In this document: piece after piece, positions 25,150 to 34,600 of the stretch | How positions within the stretch are numbered: position 1 is the stretch's first letter | How the letters are laid out: each line of letters starts with the position of its first letter | Origin: Chloroflexota bacterium | GTDB taxonomy: Bacteria > Chloroflexota > Anaerolineae > Anaerolineales > Villigracilaceae | Direction: 5' to 3' | Length of the DNA stretch: 64,000 nt | Assembly (NCBI GenBank): GCA_013388685.1 | Contig: JACAET010000028.1 | Span: 1 to 64,000 of the forward strand | The notes under the pieces: generated by a model | The model's database searches: none | Told to the model about the DNA's origin: nothing | What the model saw: the letters and a program-made list of their open reading frames with translations, nothing else | Translations under genes and position numbers: made by a program

Positions 25150-27642
25150 ATGCCCTCCTTCCTCTCCTGGTACCTCCTCATCACCCTCCTCGGCTGGATC
25201 ACTGTCCCGCTGGCATACCGCCTTTTCCCCGCGCTGCCCGACCGCGGCTACACCCTTTCACGCGCCTTTGGCTTGCTGGTTTGGGGATATGCTTTCTGGC
25301 TGTTTGCCAGTCTCGGAATTGCTCAAAACGACCTGGGCGGACTGTTGCTCAGCCTGACGGTACTGGCAGGCCTGAGCGCGTGGGCATTCATGACCGCAGA
25401 CCGTGAATCGAAGACCGGGTCCGAAACCGTTCACGGTCAGCCGTCCACGGTCAAATGGCTGAAAGAAAACACCAGACTTATCATCGCAACCGAACTCCTC
25501 TTCCTCATCGCCTTCGGCTTCATGGCATTCGTCCGCGCCAACAATCCGGAAATCACCACAGCGGGCGGCGAAAAATGGATGGAGGTCGCGTTCATCAATG
25601 CCATCCTGCGCTCGCCCGTCTTCCCGCCGCACGACCCGTGGCTGTCGGGGTATGCCATCTCGTATTATCACTTTGGTTACATCATGACCGCCATGCTGGC
25701 GAAGTTCACGTCCACCCCGGCGCCGGTCGCGCACAACCTCATGCTGGGGCTCATCTTCGGTCTCGCCGCTCTCGGCGCGTATGGAATCCTCTATAACCTG
25801 TTACAAACCGTAGACCGTGGCCCCAAGACCGGGGAAGATAGCCGCCCACCGTCCGCCGTTCTCGGTCCATCCCTTCTTGCTCCTCTTTTCCTGCTTATCG
25901 TCTCCAACCTCGAAGGTTTTCTGCGTTCCCTGCACCACGCCGGTCTCTTCTGGCGCTTCCATGCGGACGGCACTGCCGCCTCGAGTTTCTGGACCTGGCT
26001 GGACATTCCCGAACTCAGGGACGCGCCCGTCCAACCCCTGACGTGGATTCCGGACAAGTTCTTTTGGTGGTGGCGCGCCTCGCGCGTCGTGCAGGATTAT
26101 GAATTGAACGGCACCTGGCACGAGGTGATAAACGAATTCCCGTTTTTCTCTTATCTGTTGGGCGATTTGCATCCGCACGTGCTGGCGATGCCGTTCATGC
26201 TGTTGGCAATCGTCCTCGCGTTGAACATCTTCCTGGGCGGCTGGCGTGGACGAATCGACCTGTATTTCGGCAAGTTACAACTCAACCCGGCGGGCTTCTT
26301 CGTCAGCGCGCTGGCGCTGGGGGGGCTGGCATTCCTCAATACGTGGGACATCCTGCCCGGCGCGGCATTGATCGTTTTCGGGTACGCGCTGGCTCGGGTT
26401 CGGGAATCAGGCTGGGGCTGGGAAAGACTCGAAGATCTCCTGGTGTTCGGCATCCCGCTGATGGTGGCAGCCTATGTGATGTACCTGCCGTTCTTCGTCG
26501 GTTTTGATTCACAGGCGGGGGGCGTTGTGCCGAGTTTCATGTTCCCGACGCGCGGCGCGCATCTGTGGGTGATGTGGGGTACGCTCTTCATCCCGCTCTT
26601 TGCCTATCTGCTGTATCTGTGGCGGAGGCGTGCGCCTGCAAACTGGCGCGCGGGGATCGGTTCGGCGTTTGGACTTGTGCTAACCCTGCTGGGGACGATG
26701 TTCGCTGTCGGGTTCCTGGCATGGAAACTGCAACCCGAGCTGGTCAATGCCATTCTGGCGGCACAGGGACGCGATGTCGCAACCTTCATCGCCGATAGTT
26801 TCGCGCGCCGCCTCAACCACATCGGAAGCCTGCTCACCCTGCTTGGACTTTTGATTCCCGCCCTGGCATTTTTATTCTCCAACAATCGCTCTGCCGGCGA
26901 CGAACGTCCTGTCACCCTTCATCCTTCCTCCTTCATCCTTTTACTGATTGCCCTCGGCGCGCTGCTCATCCTCGGTCCCGATTTCTTCTACCTGCGCGAT
27001 AATTTCGGCTACCGGATCAACACGGTTTTCAAGTTCTACTATCAAGCCTGGCAGTTGCTGTCCATTGCGGCAGCGTTCGGCGCGGCGGTGATGTTCGCCG
27101 AACTGCGCGGCGCAGGGGCGAAGGCGTATAGGGTGATATTCACCGTTGTCCTCGCGATGGGGCTTGCCTATCCCGCGTTCTCCCTTCCGACAAAGACGAA
27201 CGACTTCCAGCGCGAGAATCCCGATCAACGCACGCTCGACGGTTCGGCGTATCTGGCTCTCTACATGCCCGACGATTATCGAGCCATCCAGTTCATGCGC
27301 GAACTCGAACCCGGCGTGGTGGCGGAGGCGGTCGGCGGGCAATACAGCGAATACGCCCGCATCTCGACCTTCACCGGCATGCCAACCGTGTTGGGCTGGC
27401 CCGGTCATGAGGGGCAATGGCGAAATATCGCCCTGCTGGGAACGCGAGAAACCGATGTGGAACACCTCTATTCCACCCCCTCCTGGAACGAAGCGCGCCG
27501 CATTATTGACCAATACCATATCCGCTACATTGTGGTCGGCGGGCTGGAGCGCAACAAATACCGCGTCAACGAAGAGAAGTTCAACAACTTCCTCAAACCC
27601 GTCTTCCAGCAGGGAAACGTCACCCTTTACGAAGTCCCATGA
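25150..27642 (+). CDS. Chlor_Arch_YYY (DUF2298) integral membrane protein
   Basis: 830 residues, full-length single YYY domain. Seen: KWMEVAFINAILRSPVFPPHDPWLSGYAISYYHFGYI (here YYHFG near residue 175 in place of YYYxG), DLHPHVLAMPFMLLAI, a FKFYYQAWQLLSIAAAFGAA segment near the C-terminal third, and a terminal outer domain with WPGHEGQWRN. About 14 membrane helices. It is a paralogue of the C-terminal half of the preceding fusion. Two ~60-base GACCGTG-type repeats are inserted in frame (25391-25455, 25806-25870), and a TTCATCC repeat at 26913-26940. Probable role in surface glycan synthesis, by context only. Confidence 0.87.
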   Translation: MPSFLSWYLLITLLGWITVPLAYRLFPALPDRGYTLSRAFGLLVWGYAFWLFASLGIAQNDLGGLLLSLTVLAGLSAWAFMTADRESKTGSETVHGQPSTVKWLKENTRLIIATELLFLIAFGFMAFVRANNPEITTAGGEKWMEVAFINAILRSPVFPPHDPWLSGYAISYYHFGYIMTAMLAKFTSTPAPVAHNLMLGLIFGLAALGAYGILYNLLQTVDRGPKTGEDSRPPSAVLGPSLLAPLFLLIVSNLEGFLRSLHHAGLFWRFHADGTAASSFWTWLDIPELRDAPVQPLTWIPDKFFWWWRASRVVQDYELNGTWHEVINEFPFFSYLLGDLHPHVLAMPFMLLAIVLALNIFLGGWRGRIDLYFGKLQLNPAGFFVSALALGGLAFLNTWDILPGAALIVFGYALARVRESGWGWERLEDLLVFGIPLMVAAYVMYLPFFVGFDSQAGGVVPSFMFPTRGAHLWVMWGTLFIPLFAYLLYLWRRRAPANWRAGIGSAFGLVLTLLGTMFAVGFLAWKLQPELVNAILAAQGRDVATFIADSFARRLNHIGSLLTLLGLLIPALAFLFSNNRSAGDERPVTLHPSSFILLLIALGALLILGPDFFYLRDNFGYRINTVFKFYYQAWQLLSIAAAFGAAVMFAELRGAGAKAYRVIFTVVLAMGLAYPAFSLPTKTNDFQRENPDQRTLDGSAYLALYMPDDYRAIQFMRELEPGVVAEAVGGQYSEYARISTFTGMPTVLGWPGHEGQWRNIALLGTRETDVEHLYSTPSWNEARRIIDQYHIRYIVVGGLERNKYRVNEEKFNNFLKPVFQQGNVTLYEVP
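25391..25455. repeat. GACCGTG-type repeat in coding sequence, copy 1
   Basis: CCGCAGACCGTG...AAGACCGG...CCGTCCACGGTC. Same order and spacing as copy 2 at 25806-25870, and the same reading frame (encodes TADRESKTG then TVHGQPSTV). Confidence 0.7.
25806..25870. repeat. GACCGTG-type repeat in coding sequence, copy 2
   Basis: CCGTAGACCGTG...AAGACCGG...CCGCCGTTCTCGGTC, encoding TVDRGPKTG then PPSAVLGPS. Shares the T-x-DR-x-x-KTG peptide with copy 1. Confidence 0.7.
26913..26940. repeat. TTCATCC-type repeat in coding sequence
   Basis: CCTTCATCCTTCCTCCTTCATCC, in frame (encodes TLHPSSFIL). A related stretch is at 23003-23035 and encodes FILHPSSL. Confidence 0.6.
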
Positions 27643-27662
27643 TTTACAGGTAAAATAACCCC

Positions 27663-29375
27663 ATGACCTCCCCCCGACTCAAATACGAAGGCTGGCTCTA
27701 TGGGCTGGCTTTTCTTATTGCCCTCGGCTTGCGCCTCATCCAGCTGGGAGCCAGCCCCCTCACCGACAGCGAAGCGCAACTTGCCCTGCAGGCGCTCCAC
27801 CTCGCGCAGGGACAGCGCCCCCTCCTTGCCCCCCAACCCGCTTACATACTTTTCACCAGCCTGCTCTTTTTCATCACCGAAGCGACAAACTTCACAGCCC
27901 GCCTCCTCCCCGCCCTGACCGGCAGCGCCCTCATCTTTGCCCCCTGCCTCTTCCGTGACCGCCTCAAACCGCACCCGGCGCTCATCCTTGCCTTCCTGCT
28001 TGCCTTCGACCCCGCCCTCACTGCCCTCTCCCGACAGGCAAACGGAACCATCCTCGCCCTGACCTTTCTTCTCTTCGCCTGGGGAATGGGACACAATGGA
28101 CGCGCCATCCCCGCCGGCATCTTCGCCGCCCTTGCGCTTCTCTCTGGACCTTCAGCCTGGTCCGGCCTTCTGATACTCGGACTCACCTTCCTCTTTTTCC
28201 GCCCGGCGAACCCCTCCGCACCAATTACCAATGACGAATTAAGAATTACGGGTTTCTCCCTCCTCTCCACCTTGCTGCTTGCCGGCACCCTCTTCTTCAC
28301 CGCCCCCAACGGATTGAGCGCCTTCTTCGCATCACTGCCCGCCTACCTGCAAGGCTGGGTTGCCCCTTCCGCCTTCACGCCAGCCCGTGTGCTCTTCGAC
28401 TTCCTTGCCTACGAACCGCTGGGAGTTTTTCTGACAATTTTCGCCCTCCTGCGCGGATTCCGCCTCGGCAGTCCGCGTGTGAGACGCTTGAGCATCTGGC
28501 TGGCGCTCTCCCTTTTGCTTGCTGTCTTCTACCGCCAGCCGGGCGAACTGGTTTGGACGGTCATCCCCCTGCTCATCCTTGCCGCGCAGGAACTCTCCCG
28601 CGCCTTCGACATGTTCCCCGAAGAACGAACCGAAATCAGCGTGGTGAGCGGCGCCCTTCTCATTCTGCTCATCTACATCGGGTTCAACATTGCCAGCATT
28701 GGGCTTAACCCCTACGAACACCTCACCCCCACCACCCTTTTGCTCTTCAACCGGGTAGTGACCCTGCCGTTCGGACCGCGTTATGTGATTTTATTCGGCG
28801 CGTTGTTGATTTTAGTCGTCAGCGTCATACTAGTTGCCCTCGGCTGGTCTCCGCGCACGGCGCGACTCGGAGTCACGTGGTCGTTCTCGCTGTTCCTCGG
28901 CGTCTATGCTCTTGCCGCCGCCTGGGGCACAAGCGGCATGCGCCTTCCCAATGGCGTGGAACTGTGGTCGGCAGACCAGCCGCCTATTCACGTTGACCTG
29001 CTCGTCGCCTCCGTTCAACAGGCGTCCCTCCTCAGCACGGGACACATCACAACCCAGCCCGTGACGGTGTGGGGCATCCGATCGCCCGCCCTCGAATGGG
29101 CACTGCGCGACCGCGAAGTAAAAATCGTCACCGCCCTTGACCCGCTGAACCCGCCGCCGCTCCTCATCACTCCGCTGATGAACGACCCGGGGTTGCCCTC
29201 TGCCTATCGCGGGCAGGATTTTACCTGGCGGCAGCCTCCCGTCTGGGAAGCAATCCAGCCGTCCGACTGGTTCGGCTGGCTGGTCTATCGCCAATTGCCG
29301 CGCGAAATCGAGACCATCATCCTCTGGGTACGCGACGACCTGTTCCCCGACGCGCGCCAGAACGGACAACTATAA
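27663..29375 (+). CDS. PMT-like glycosyltransferase family membrane protein
   Basis: 570 residues, about 11 membrane helices, and a C-terminal outer domain. The first loop has ASPLTDSEAQLALQALHLAQ, where Asp-x-Glu occupies the catalytic position of polyprenyl-phosphate-sugar glycosyltransferases (GT39/Agl23-like). It begins 20 bases after the second YYY protein and ends 3 bases before cmk. An ACCAATTACC-type repeat (28219-28250) lies in frame and encodes APITNDELRITG. Likely works with the YYY proteins; specific reaction unknown. Confidence 0.75.
   Translation: MTSPRLKYEGWLYGLAFLIALGLRLIQLGASPLTDSEAQLALQALHLAQGQRPLLAPQPAYILFTSLLFFITEATNFTARLLPALTGSALIFAPCLFRDRLKPHPALILAFLLAFDPALTALSRQANGTILALTFLLFAWGMGHNGRAIPAGIFAALALLSGPSAWSGLLILGLTFLFFRPANPSAPITNDELRITGFSLLSTLLLAGTLFFTAPNGLSAFFASLPAYLQGWVAPSAFTPARVLFDFLAYEPLGVFLTIFALLRGFRLGSPRVRRLSIWLALSLLLAVFYRQPGELVWTVIPLLILAAQELSRAFDMFPEERTEISVVSGALLILLIYIGFNIASIGLNPYEHLTPTTLLLFNRVVTLPFGPRYVILFGALLILVVSVILVALGWSPRTARLGVTWSFSLFLGVYALAAAWGTSGMRLPNGVELWSADQPPIHVDLLVASVQQASLLSTGHITTQPVTVWGIRSPALEWALRDREVKIVTALDPLNPPPLLITPLMNDPGLPSAYRGQDFTWRQPPVWEAIQPSDWFGWLVYRQLPREIETIILWVRDDLFPDARQNGQL
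28219..28250. repeat. ACCAATTACC-type repeat in coding sequence
   Basis: CACCAATTACCAATGACGAATTAAGAATTACG type stretch, AT-rich against a GC-rich gene, encoding PITNDELRIT in a loop between helices. Confidence 0.6.
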
Positions 29376-29378
29376 CCA

Positions 29379-30062
29379 ATGACCCGCAAGAGCTCTCCCT
29401 CCATCATCGCCATTGACGGACCCGCCGCCTCGGGCAAATCCACCATTGGGCTCAAACTCGCCGAGGCGCTCGGCTACCTGTTCTTCGACACGGGCGTCAT
29501 GTACCGCGCGGTGACATGGATCGCGCTGGATCACGATATTGACGTGCGCGACGAAGCGAAGGTCACGGCTTTGGCGGAGGAAACGCCCATTGACGTGACG
29601 CCCGCCTCTAAGTCGGATGGACGCGCCTGCGATGTCCTGGTGGCAGGCAAAGACATCACCTGGGAGACGCGTCTGCCCATCGTGGATGCGAACGTCTCGA
29701 TCGTTTCCGCCTACCCCGGCGTGCGCGCGGCGCTGAGCAAACAGCAGAGACGCATCGGTCAGCGCGGGCGGGTGGTAATGGTGGGACGCGATATCGGCAC
29801 GGTCGTCCTGCCCGAGGCGGATTTGAAGATTTATCTCGACGCCTCGCCCGAAGAACGCGCCCGCCGGCGCCATGCCGAGATGACCGCGCGCGGCGCAAAC
29901 GTGAAGTACGAAGACATCCTGGCAAAGGTCATCGAACGTGACCGCATCGACTCGACCCGCGATGTGGCTCCGCTCAGGGCGGCGGTGGATGCGGTGATCA
30001 TCGATTCGGATAAAATGAGCGTGAACGAGGTCTTCGAAAAGGCGCTGGCATTGTGCAAATGA
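29379..30062 (+). CDS. cmk: Cytidylate kinase
   Basis: 227 residues. Phosphorylates CMP/dCMP with ATP in the cytosol. P-loop GPAASGKST (residues 14-22), FFDTGVMYRAVTW CMP-binding segment, GRDIGTVVLPEADLKIYLDA, and the lid RARRR in EERARRRHAEM. Normal length. Its stop overlaps the next ATG (ATGA), so it is coupled to the acyltransferase gene. Confidence 0.94.
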   Translation: MTRKSSPSIIAIDGPAASGKSTIGLKLAEALGYLFFDTGVMYRAVTWIALDHDIDVRDEAKVTALAEETPIDVTPASKSDGRACDVLVAGKDITWETRLPIVDANVSIVSAYPGVRAALSKQQRRIGQRGRVVMVGRDIGTVVLPEADLKIYLDASPEERARRRHAEMTARGANVKYEDILAKVIERDRIDSTRDVAPLRAAVDAVIIDSDKMSVNEVFEKALALCK

Positions 30063-30748
30063 GCGGCGGGTATCGTGTTCCGTTGAAGTTTCGTTTGAGC
30101 CGCCCATTCCTGCGGGCGGTCTTTCGGGGGATCTTTCATCTTCTGGCGCAAGTGAAAATTACCGGCACAGAAAACGTCCCGCTGAGCAAGCCCTACGTGG
30201 CGGCGATGAATCACGTTTCAATCTACGACCCGCCCTTTGCGGCGGCATTCTGGAGCGAGCCGCTGGAAATCATCGGCGCGGCAGACGTGTTCGACAAGCC
30301 CGTTCAGGGACAGTTGTTGCGGGCGTACGGCGTCATCCCCGTCCATCGCGGCGAGTATGACCGCGCCCTGTTCCAGCGCATCATCGCTGTCCTCGCAGCC
30401 GGATACCCGTTGTTGATGGCCCCCGAAGGAGGGCGTTCCCACGTCCCAGCCATGCGGCGCGCCCTGCCCGGCATTGCCTACATCGTCGAGCAGACCAAAG
30501 CGCCGGTGGTGCCGGCGGCAATGGTAGGCACAACCGAAGATTTCTGGCAGCGCGCCCGGCGCGGCGAGCGCCCCTCGCTCGAGCTACGTATCGGCAAGCC
30601 CATCACGCTCCCCGAAATCACTGCCAGAGGCAAGGAGAAACATGCGGCGCGTCAGGCGAACGCCGATCTGGTGATGAGGCATCTTGCCGGCCTTTTACCC
30701 GAGGAATACCGCGGCGTCTATGCAGACTCAGCCATCTTCCCCACCTAA
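30059..30748 (+). CDS. 1-acyl-sn-glycerol-3-phosphate acyltransferase (PlsC family), copy 1
   Basis: 229 residues from ATG 30059 (ATGA overlap with cmk); a GTG at 30053 is also open. Acyl-acceptor motif NHVSIYD with His52 and Asp57, glycerophosphate-binding APEGGRS (usual FPEGTRS), and PVVPAAMVGT. Membrane-associated enzyme that would acylate lysophosphatidate in phospholipid synthesis. Followed by a second PlsC-like gene whose start lies inside this one (29-base overlap). Confidence 0.88.
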   Translation: MSGGYRVPLKFRLSRPFLRAVFRGIFHLLAQVKITGTENVPLSKPYVAAMNHVSIYDPPFAAAFWSEPLEIIGAADVFDKPVQGQLLRAYGVIPVHRGEYDRALFQRIIAVLAAGYPLLMAPEGGRSHVPAMRRALPGIAYIVEQTKAPVVPAAMVGTTEDFWQRARRGERPSLELRIGKPITLPEITARGKEKHAARQANADLVMRHLAGLLPEEYRGVYADSAIFPT

Positions 30749-31436
30749 ACCCGTCACCGATTGGTGGCGCCCCGACTTGGTCTTTCTGCCCCGCCTCACC
30801 CTGCCCCGACGGGTATTCCGCCTCCTTGCGCGCGGGCTGGCAAAACTGCTCGTCTTCCTCTTCCTCAAACCCGTCATCCGCGGCAGGGAAAACTTTCCCC
30901 GGCATGGACCGGCGCTTGTCGTCATCAACCACCTCGGCGATGCAGACGCCGTCCTGCTTGCCGCCTCGGTTCCGGCTCTGTTGGACGGAATGGGAAAAAT
31001 CGAATTGAGCGCACACTGGCTGGTGGGACCGCTCTTCCGCGCCTACGGAGTCATCTGGGTGCATCGCGGCAAAGCGGACCGTAAGGCTGTGCGCGCCGCT
31101 CTCGACGGTTTATCGCAGGGACGCTTCATCGCCCTCGCCCCGGAGGGACGCCACTCCCTGATTCACGGCTTGGAAGAGGGGACGGAAGGCGCGGCGTTCC
31201 TGGCGCTCAAATCGAGCGCGCCCATCGTCCCTGTAGGGATGACCGGAACCGAAAACGACAACGTCTATGGTCACATGCGGAAGTTGAAACGCGCGCCCGT
31301 CACCCTCACCATAGGCAAGCCGTTTTACCTGAAAGACCAGGGCAATCACCACCAGACACTGCAGGAAGGCACCCAACGCATTATGCAATCATTGGCGGAA
31401 CTGCTGCCTCCACCCTACCGCGGACAATACCGATAA
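30720..31436 (+). CDS. PlsC-family acyltransferase, copy 2
   Basis: 238 residues from ATG 30720, which lies inside the previous gene's last codons. Motif NHLGDAD has His71 and Asp76 in H-x4-D spacing, APEGRHS stands for FPEGTRS, and PIVPVGMTGTEN follows. More diverged from the family consensus than copy 1 and with a longer N-terminal region carrying one hydrophobic segment. It may use a different acceptor. Ends before a 208-base gap. Confidence 0.83.
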   Translation: MQTQPSSPPKPVTDWWRPDLVFLPRLTLPRRVFRLLARGLAKLLVFLFLKPVIRGRENFPRHGPALVVINHLGDADAVLLAASVPALLDGMGKIELSAHWLVGPLFRAYGVIWVHRGKADRKAVRAALDGLSQGRFIALAPEGRHSLIHGLEEGTEGAAFLALKSSAPIVPVGMTGTENDNVYGHMRKLKRAPVTLTIGKPFYLKDQGNHHQTLQEGTQRIMQSLAELLPPPYRGQYR

Positions 31437-31631
31437 AATGCGCAACAGCATTCGCTTGCGCCAGTTTTGCATGCCGCGCTACAGAGAGGTCGTACTCCAA
31501 TCGGTTCGGGATCAGTGAAACAAACGTCCCGAAGATTTGCCCGGAGAGTATCGAAAGGTCGGTTTTTCCGCTACCATGAGAATCTTCTGGACGTTCCAAT
31601 GGTCTATCCCGAATTCGGGTTAATTTAGGGC

Positions 31632-31637
31632 TATAAT
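31632..31637 (+). promoter_or_regulatory. -10 box immediately before the large histidine kinase gene
   Basis: TATAAT ends 7 bases before the ATG at 31645; no Shine-Dalgarno lies between, so the message may be leaderless. The remaining 31437-31631 gap shows only CGTCCCGAAG at 31525-31534 shared with 12348-12398. Confidence 0.5.
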
Positions 31638-31644
31638 CTTTTCT

Positions 31645-34600
31645 ATGCGTCTTATCACCTCACTGCTCACCAGCCTGCCGTATTTCAATCCCATCCCACT
31701 GGCGGGCGGGCTGGTATGGCTGGGGTTTGCAGGTTTGCTGGGGCTGGCGCTCTACAACTGGCGGGGCTACCAAACGACATGGAATCGCCGCAACACAGGC
31801 ATCTTTCTCGCTTTGCTTGTTGCCTCGATCCCTGCTTCCCTTTTTTTGGGACTCAAGTTTTTCGCATCCCCCTTGCCCGGTCTGCCCGCCGAACCGCCCG
31901 GTTCCACGCTGATGCTCCTTTCCGCCCTCCCCTGGACCCTCGCAGGCGGCTGGTTCGGATCGCTTGCCGCCGCGGCGCTCGGCATCTTCAGCGGTCTGCT
32001 TCGTGGATTTTGGGATACCCACAGCGTCTTCACCGTTCTCGAACTCGGCCTGACGGCTGGGCTGTTTGCAGTCTTCGTACGTCAGAAATACCGCACCCCC
32101 TTCTTCCGTCTCCTGCGCCAACCGGTTGCCGCCGCGCTCAGCCTCATACCTCTCCACGTACTCGTTTTCATTTTGAGCGCCCTCTTTGCCGCCCCCGCCG
32201 CATCGGTGACCGAACGGCTGGACTATGCCATCAGCAACGCCGGCATGGTCGCTCTGGCATTCGGCGGTGAGATGCTCCTTGCCGGACTCACGGCGCAAAT
32301 TGCGGCGGCGGCGTTTCCCGCCCGCTGGGGGGAGATCGGCTCGCTTCAACCCTCCCCCGCCGAACGAAGCATCGAAACGCGCTTCCTCTCCGGCGCCGGA
32401 ACGGTCATCCTCATTTTGCTGGTCACCCTTCTGCTCGGCGACTGGTTCCTCGCCGGGCGCGCCGCGCGCGACCTGCTGGAAAAACGCCTCGCCAGCGTGG
32501 CGCAGGTGGGCTCCCAGAGTGTGCCGCTGTTCCTCGAAGCGGGACAGAATCTCGTGAGTCAGATCGCCTCCGATCCGCGCTTGAGCGAAGACGCAGGCGG
32601 ACTCTCTGACCTGCTGGGCGAACGGATGCGCTCCATCCCGTATTTCAATCAACTGATTTTGTTCGACGCCGCGTCGAATGCCGTCATTGCCAGTTATCCC
32701 CCTGAGTTTTCCCCTCAACCGACGGCACCGGAGCAAACGGGCACAACCATTGCATTACAGGGCGTGCCCTATCAGATGTACTCGATTCCGCCTGGCGAAA
32801 GCGGTCACGCGCGCATCGCCTTCCTGGCCGTCCTACCGGGCGGAGGACGCGTCCTCATCGCCCGCACCGACCTGCAAACCAACCCCTACATGCGTTCGCT
32901 GGCAGATAGCCTGAACAGCCTGCAAGACCTGAACGGCAGCGGCATGCTCGTGGACGAACAAGGCATAATCCTCTACCACTCGCAAGCCTCGCAAGTGATG
33001 ACCTCCTACACCGGCGGACGCCCCACCCAACCCGGCTTTTACCAGGAAACCGCGCCCAACGGCACCCGCCAACTGGTCTATCACCAGCCAATTTCCGGCG
33101 CCCCCTGGTCCATTGCACTGACCGTCCCTGCGCAGGAGACCCAGAAAATCGCCATTGACATTGCCCTGCCCATCTCAGTCATGATCATCCTGCTCGGCTT
33201 GTTCGCCCTCGTCACCCTGCGGCTGAGCCTGCGGACGGTGACCGGTTCCCTGCAAAGCCTCGCCGCCGAGGCAAAACACATTGCCGCCGGCAAACTTGAC
33301 CGCCCGCTCCAAACCGAGGGGGCGGACGAAGTCGGCGAACTGCGCCGCGCCTTCGAGCAGATGCGCGTCAGCCTGCAGGGACGCCTTGATGAACTCAACC
33401 GCCTGCTGGTGGCGGGGCAGGGCGTCGCCTCCACCCTGCAACTGGACGAAGCCCTCGGAGCCGTCCTCAAAGCAGTGGTTGAGAGCGGCGCCAGCGCGGC
33501 GCGTATTGTGCTGGTGCGCGAAATGATGCCCGGCCTCGTGGAAATTCCCATCCGCTACGCCAGCGGACCGGAGAAGGACCTCTATGCCCACCTCGACCAG
33601 CAGATTCTCGACCTCACCGAACGGCAGGAGCGGCTCGTCATGGCGGTTCTCTCGCGGACCCGCGGCTTGGACCTCGACCCCAGCCTGCCCCACCCCGAAT
33701 CCCTCTCTGCCATCGCCCTGCGGCATGAAAACCGCTACTTTGGCGTGTTATGGGCGGCATATAAAAAGCAGAAAATCTTCAACGAAGCCGACCTGCGCTT
33801 CCTCACCACACTGGCATCGCAGGCGGCGCTGGCGGTTGCCAATATCCGTCTCTTTCTGGCGGTGGATGCCAGCCGGCGTCAATTGGAAACCATCCTCAAT
33901 TCCACGCCCGACCCGGTACTGGTCACCGACGCCTCGAACCGCCTCATCCTGGCGAACCCGGCGGCAAGCCAGCTCTTCAACCTGATCATCCGCCGCGGCG
34001 AACGCCAGGACCTGCAGCGCGTCACCCAAATCAAACCACTCTACGACCTCCTGCAGGAGGCATCCGACGAAAAACGCACCGCTGAAATCAAAATGCCCGA
34101 CGGGAAAATCTTCCTCGCCACCGCCTCCGCCATGACCGCCGAAGGGCGCACCGTCGGGCGCGTGTGCATTCTGCGCGATATCTCTCAACTCAAAGAGATT
34201 GATACGCTCAAATCCGAATTCGTCTCCACCGTGAGCCACGACCTGCGCTCGCCCCTCACCCTGATGCGCGGCTATGCCACCATGCTCGAAATGGCGGGCG
34301 AACTGAACGAACAACAGAAGAGTTACGCCAGAATGATTGTTCAAGGGGTCGAAAATATGGCAAAACTCGTCAACAACCTGCTCGACCTCGGCCGCATTGA
34401 TTTCGGCGTCGGCTTGCAAGTGGAAAGCATCCCCGTGCTAGACATCATCGAACGCGTCACTGGCGGTCTGCAAATGGCGACGCGCAGCAAGAACATCGCG
34501 CTCTCGGTTGAAATCCCGCGTGATATGCCGCACGCCGTGGAAGCCGACCAGGCATTATTGCATCAGGCGGTCTATAACCTTGTGGAAAACGCCATTAAAT

